DNA of 15,974 bases from an uncultured bacterium (GTDB taxonomy: Bacteria > Actinomycetota > Aquicultoria > SKW223 > CALKMS01): positions 1-15,974 of the forward strand of contig CALKMS010000102.1 of NCBI GenBank assembly GCA_938091145.1. Reading direction: 5' to 3'. The position numbers were made by a program, and so were the translations under genes. Every line of letters starts with the position of its first letter. The first letter of the stretch is position 1. Positions 13,885 to 15,974 of the stretch are shown here, piece by piece. The notes under the pieces are model-generated. The model was not told the origin of the DNA. It made no database searches and saw nothing but the letters and a program-made list of their open reading frames with translations.

Positions 13885-15537
13885 TTATTTTAACTCCCAT
13901 TTTTCCACATCTAAAAAAGATGTTTCCCAGAACAGTGGAGGTTGATAGTTAAAAAGCCCTGGCGACTTATAGGCATAGTAGAAAGTATAGCCAAAAGGAA
14001 TAAAAACTTTTTTATCCCGAAGTTCATCGTAAATCTGGCTCAAATACTTCACCTGCTCAAGATCATTTTTTGCTTTTTCTGCTGCCTGGTAGTTCTTTTC
14101 AATTTCAGCCGAAGAATAATAAGCAAAGTTTAGACCTTTATCATTGACTTTCGGGCTTTCCTTAAAAAGAAAAGGCTGCCTCAATAAAGGATGAGGATAA
14201 AACTCTTGAGAGAAATAAAGGAGGTCAAAGTTTTCACCCTTAGCCAGACTCCCCGATTTTTCTTTTGGAGCCGTCAGCATTCGGGAAGAAAACAAATTCA
14301 ATAGAAGATCAATCTTTGTTTTTTCTGCCTCTTGGCGCAACACTTTTAAAAAAAGATTGTAGCGTTTTTTGTTAAAAAACTGAAAACGGGCATCAAAACA
14401 CAACTGCGGGTTAAAGGTTTCGTCCCTTTTCCTTTCCCACAGTTTCATCGGACCAATATTTTTATAACCCTGACGATGGATAGCCTCAACAGCCTTTTTC
14501 CGATTAAGTTTTATCTGATATTGCTCTAATAATCCTTGATACTTTTTAAACGGTGGAAGACCAAATAAACCCGCTTCATTCTTTCCCATAAACTTTCTTC
14601 CCTTTTGCCAGTCAATGCCAGAAAAAATAGCCTCTCGAAAATCATCGACTTTGAACCATTTGCCTTGAATATTTAAAAATATGGTTTCCCAGCCAACCGG
14701 GTATTTTTTTACTTCTTTCTTACTTTCCAATAAATCCGATAGGGGCTCCATTTCATCTTCCGATATGTCTTGCCATAAATCAACCTTGCCTTTATTAACA
14801 AGTTTCTTTGCTTCGTCAACAGAAAAAACCACTGCAACTTTTATTTTTTCAATTTTTGGTTTACCCTTAAAATAATCTTGGTTAGCCTCAAAAACCATTT
14901 CCCTGCCTATCTTCCACTGACTTAAACGGTAAGGGCCTGTCCCGACTGGCTTAAACCAAAAATCCGAATTTAAAATAGACTTTTCTCGGGCTAAAAGATG
15001 TCGAGGAAAAATAGCAGGAAAAAGATAACCAAAGTTATAAAAAGGTTTCTTGAGGTAAAAAAATAGTGTTTCTTCATCTTTCGCTTCAACTTTTTCTATG
15101 TATTCGTAAGGTTGATAAAGTTCGGGCTTATAATCAGAATCAATTTGACCATTTATAACTCGCCAGGTAAACTCCACATCAAAAGCAGTTAAAGGCTGAC
15201 CATCCTGCCACTTAATGCCTTTTTTAAGTCGAACTTTCACCAATTTGCCACCACTTAAAAACTCAGGCAAATAAGCCAAATTTTCCTTAATCTCGCCCTG
15301 ACGATCAATTTTCCACAAGCCATCAAAAACTAAAAAACTCCATCTTCTCTGAGATAAAGGTTGGGTTAGGTAAGGGTCGAAGCTACGAGGCTCGCTTAAA
15401 GTAACCATTCGCAAAGTAGTTTTGTCTGTTGAAGCCTTCTGGCAGCCCGAAAGAAAAAACAAACCAAAAAAAAGTATTGACAGGGCAAAGCAGATTACCT
15501 TTAAACAACTACTTTGCTTGATTTTTCCTTTAGCCAA
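13885..15537 (-). CDS. Oligopeptide/nickel-type ABC transporter solute-binding lipoprotein (SBP family 5)
   Basis: A 550-residue lipoprotein that should bind a peptide or similar ligand outside the membrane. The N-terminus is a signal sequence with hydrophobic core 12-28 and lipobox LSGC, putting the lipidated Cys at 32. LSEPRSFDPYLTQPLSQR is the family N-terminal strand, and VRLKKGIKWQDGQPLTAFDV (97-116) is the SBP_bac_5 signature. WKIGREMVFEANQDYFKGKP and DLWQDISEDEMEPL follow the usual order, and the length is normal. It starts at TTG 15537 with AAAAAGGAG 7 bases upstream; no better start exists. No permease or ATPase gene lies nearby, so it either serves a transporter encoded elsewhere or has a binding role tied to the carbamoyltransferase cassette it heads. 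Confidence 0.92.
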   Translation of the reverse strand: MAKGKIKQSSCLKVICFALSILFFGLFFLSGCQKASTDKTTLRMVTLSEPRSFDPYLTQPLSQRRWSFLVFDGLWKIDRQGEIKENLAYLPEFLSGGKLVKVRLKKGIKWQDGQPLTAFDVEFTWRVINGQIDSDYKPELYQPYEYIEKVEAKDEETLFFYLKKPFYNFGYLFPAIFPRHLLAREKSILNSDFWFKPVGTGPYRLSQWKIGREMVFEANQDYFKGKPKIEKIKVAVVFSVDEAKKLVNKGKVDLWQDISEDEMEPLSDLLESKKEVKKYPVGWETIFLNIQGKWFKVDDFREAIFSGIDWQKGRKFMGKNEAGLFGLPPFKKYQGLLEQYQIKLNRKKAVEAIHRQGYKNIGPMKLWERKRDETFNPQLCFDARFQFFNKKRYNLFLKVLRQEAEKTKIDLLLNLFSSRMLTAPKEKSGSLAKGENFDLLYFSQEFYPHPLLRQPFLFKESPKVNDKGLNFAYYSSAEIEKNYQAAEKAKNDLEQVKYLSQIYDELRDKKVFIPFGYTFYYAYKSPGLFNYQPPLFWETSFLDVEKWELK

Positions 15538-15572
15538 GTCTATTCTCCTTTTTAACTTTAACTATCAGGAAA

Positions 15573-15581
15573 ATTATACCA
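15573..15581 (-). promoter_or_regulatory. Extended -10 promoter of the long operon
   Basis: The minus strand reads TGGTATAAT, an extended -10 (TGnTATAAT), with no clear -35. Transcription would start near 15566, about 30 bases before the TTG and upstream of the AAAAAGGAG ribosome site. It is the only good promoter I see for the genes from 15537 to 8473. Confidence 0.5.
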
Positions 15582-15645
15582 TTAGTATCCTTTAAGTGCT
15601 GCAGGCATCTTCAGGCAGTTCAGCCAGAAGCAGGTAGCGGAAACC

Positions 15646-15794
15646 GTCATTGCAAGCGAATGTTTCCTCTTTTCGTCATTGCGAGCAACGACGCCTTCAT
15701 CTGGTCATTGCGAGCGAAGACACTTTCTTTTTGTCATTGCGAGCCAAGACACTTTCATTTGGTCATTGCGTGCCTGAGCAAACACCTCTTTTTT
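15646..15794. repeat. Five tandem end units with a 29-bp period
   Basis: GTCATTGC(G/A)(A/T)GC begins at 15646, 15675, 15704, 15733 and 15762, each exactly 29 bases after the last, then 33 bases to the complete element at 15795. The linkers are similar but not identical (for example GACACTTTCTTTTT and GACACTTTCATTTG). Confidence 0.88.
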
Positions 15795-15871
15795 GTCATT
15801 GCGAGCGAGCCGTAAGGCGAGCGTGGCAATCCCAGGGATTGCTTCGGGTGCTAACGCACCCTCGCAATGAC
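15795..15871. repeat. Complete palindromic repeat element (77 bp)
   Basis: Left arm GTCATTGCGAGCGAGCCGT, centre CAATCCCAGGGATTG, right-arm hairpin GGGTGC-TAAC-GCACCC, end CTCGCAATGAC. The left arm is the same type as the half element before the GIY-YIG cassette. Confidence 0.9.
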
Positions 15872-15883
15872 ACATGGGGGAAC

Positions 15884-15913
15884 GTCATTGCGAGCGACAA
15901 CACCTTCATTTTG
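15884..15913. repeat. Single 30-bp end unit
   Basis: GTCATTGCGAGCGACAACACC plus a T-rich linker, between two near-identical complete elements. Confidence 0.75.
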
Positions 15914-15974
15914 GTCATTGCGAGCGAGCCGTAAGGCGAGCGTGGCAATCCCAGGGATTGCTTCGGGTGCTAAC
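15914..15974. repeat. Repeat element cut by the window edge
   Basis: Matches 15795-15855 base for base as far as it can be read, ending within the right-arm hairpin. The array therefore continues beyond the window. Confidence 0.85.

Noticed and set aside
15595..15655. Possible riboswitch (AGGTAGCGGAAACCG resembles part of a c-di-GMP-I aptamer)
   Set aside because: The conserved CGCAAAG-type strand and the second stem are absent, and on the plus strand it precedes only repeats.
15646..15794. CRISPR array
   Set aside because: The period is about 29 bp in total, leaving no room for spacers of 30 or more. The tails are similar to each other and there are no cas genes.
15650..15934. 94-codon plus-strand frame in the second repeat cluster
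   Set aside because: It is made entirely of repeat units (RHCEQRR, SLRAKT, CHCERAVRRAWQSQ) with no ribosome site.

Overview
The window comes from an AT-rich bacterial chromosome. Every gene I can support lies on the minus strand, so transcription runs from position 15974 towards 1. Starts are ATG, GTG and several TTG, and genes are packed with ATGA/TGATG-type overlaps. Several traits point to an anaerobic or facultative bacterium, probably from an uncultured lineage: a menaquinone gene set in Bacillus-like hepS-menG-hepT order, system II cytochrome c maturation (ResB/CcsA), three cobalamin-type radical SAM proteins, and dense GTCATTGCGAGC repeats. The sequence alone does not fix the phylum.

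Layout in transcription order. (1) 15974-15646 is a GC-rich repeat cluster. (2) 15581-6969 looks like one long operon behind an extended -10 promoter: an oligopeptide-type solute-binding lipoprotein, a DUF5989-type small membrane protein, a second small SxtJ-like membrane protein, a NodU/CmcH carbamoyltransferase, an envelope-anchored SGNH hydrolase, ResB, CcsA and a B12-type radical SAM protein. (3) A second radical SAM gene (5337-6773) has its own candidate promoter. (4) 5281-4284 is a second repeat cluster. In it, a 321-bp cassette encoding a GIY-YIG nuclease splits one palindromic repeat at its centre. (5) 4069-3686 encodes a three-helix membrane protein of unknown function. (6) 3593-1 is a menaquinone operon: a HepS-like subunit that seems to start at ATC, a 573-residue B12-binding radical SAM protein, MenG/UbiE, and the N-terminal part of a HepT-like polyprenyl diphosphate synthase cut by the window edge.

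How the genes fit together. HepS and HepT together should make the prenyl side chain, and MenG methylates demethylmenaquinone. The radical SAM gene between them, joined by a 4-base overlap on one side and a 5-base gap on the other, is the best candidate for an undescribed step: a methylation or other modification of the quinone or its tail. The carbamoyltransferase, DUF5989, SxtJ-like and SGNH block looks like a surface or secondary-metabolite modification cassette. It runs directly into cytochrome c maturation. The other notable system is the repeat family: a modular set of complete palindromes, half elements and 29-bp tandem end units, one of which carries the GIY-YIG gene.
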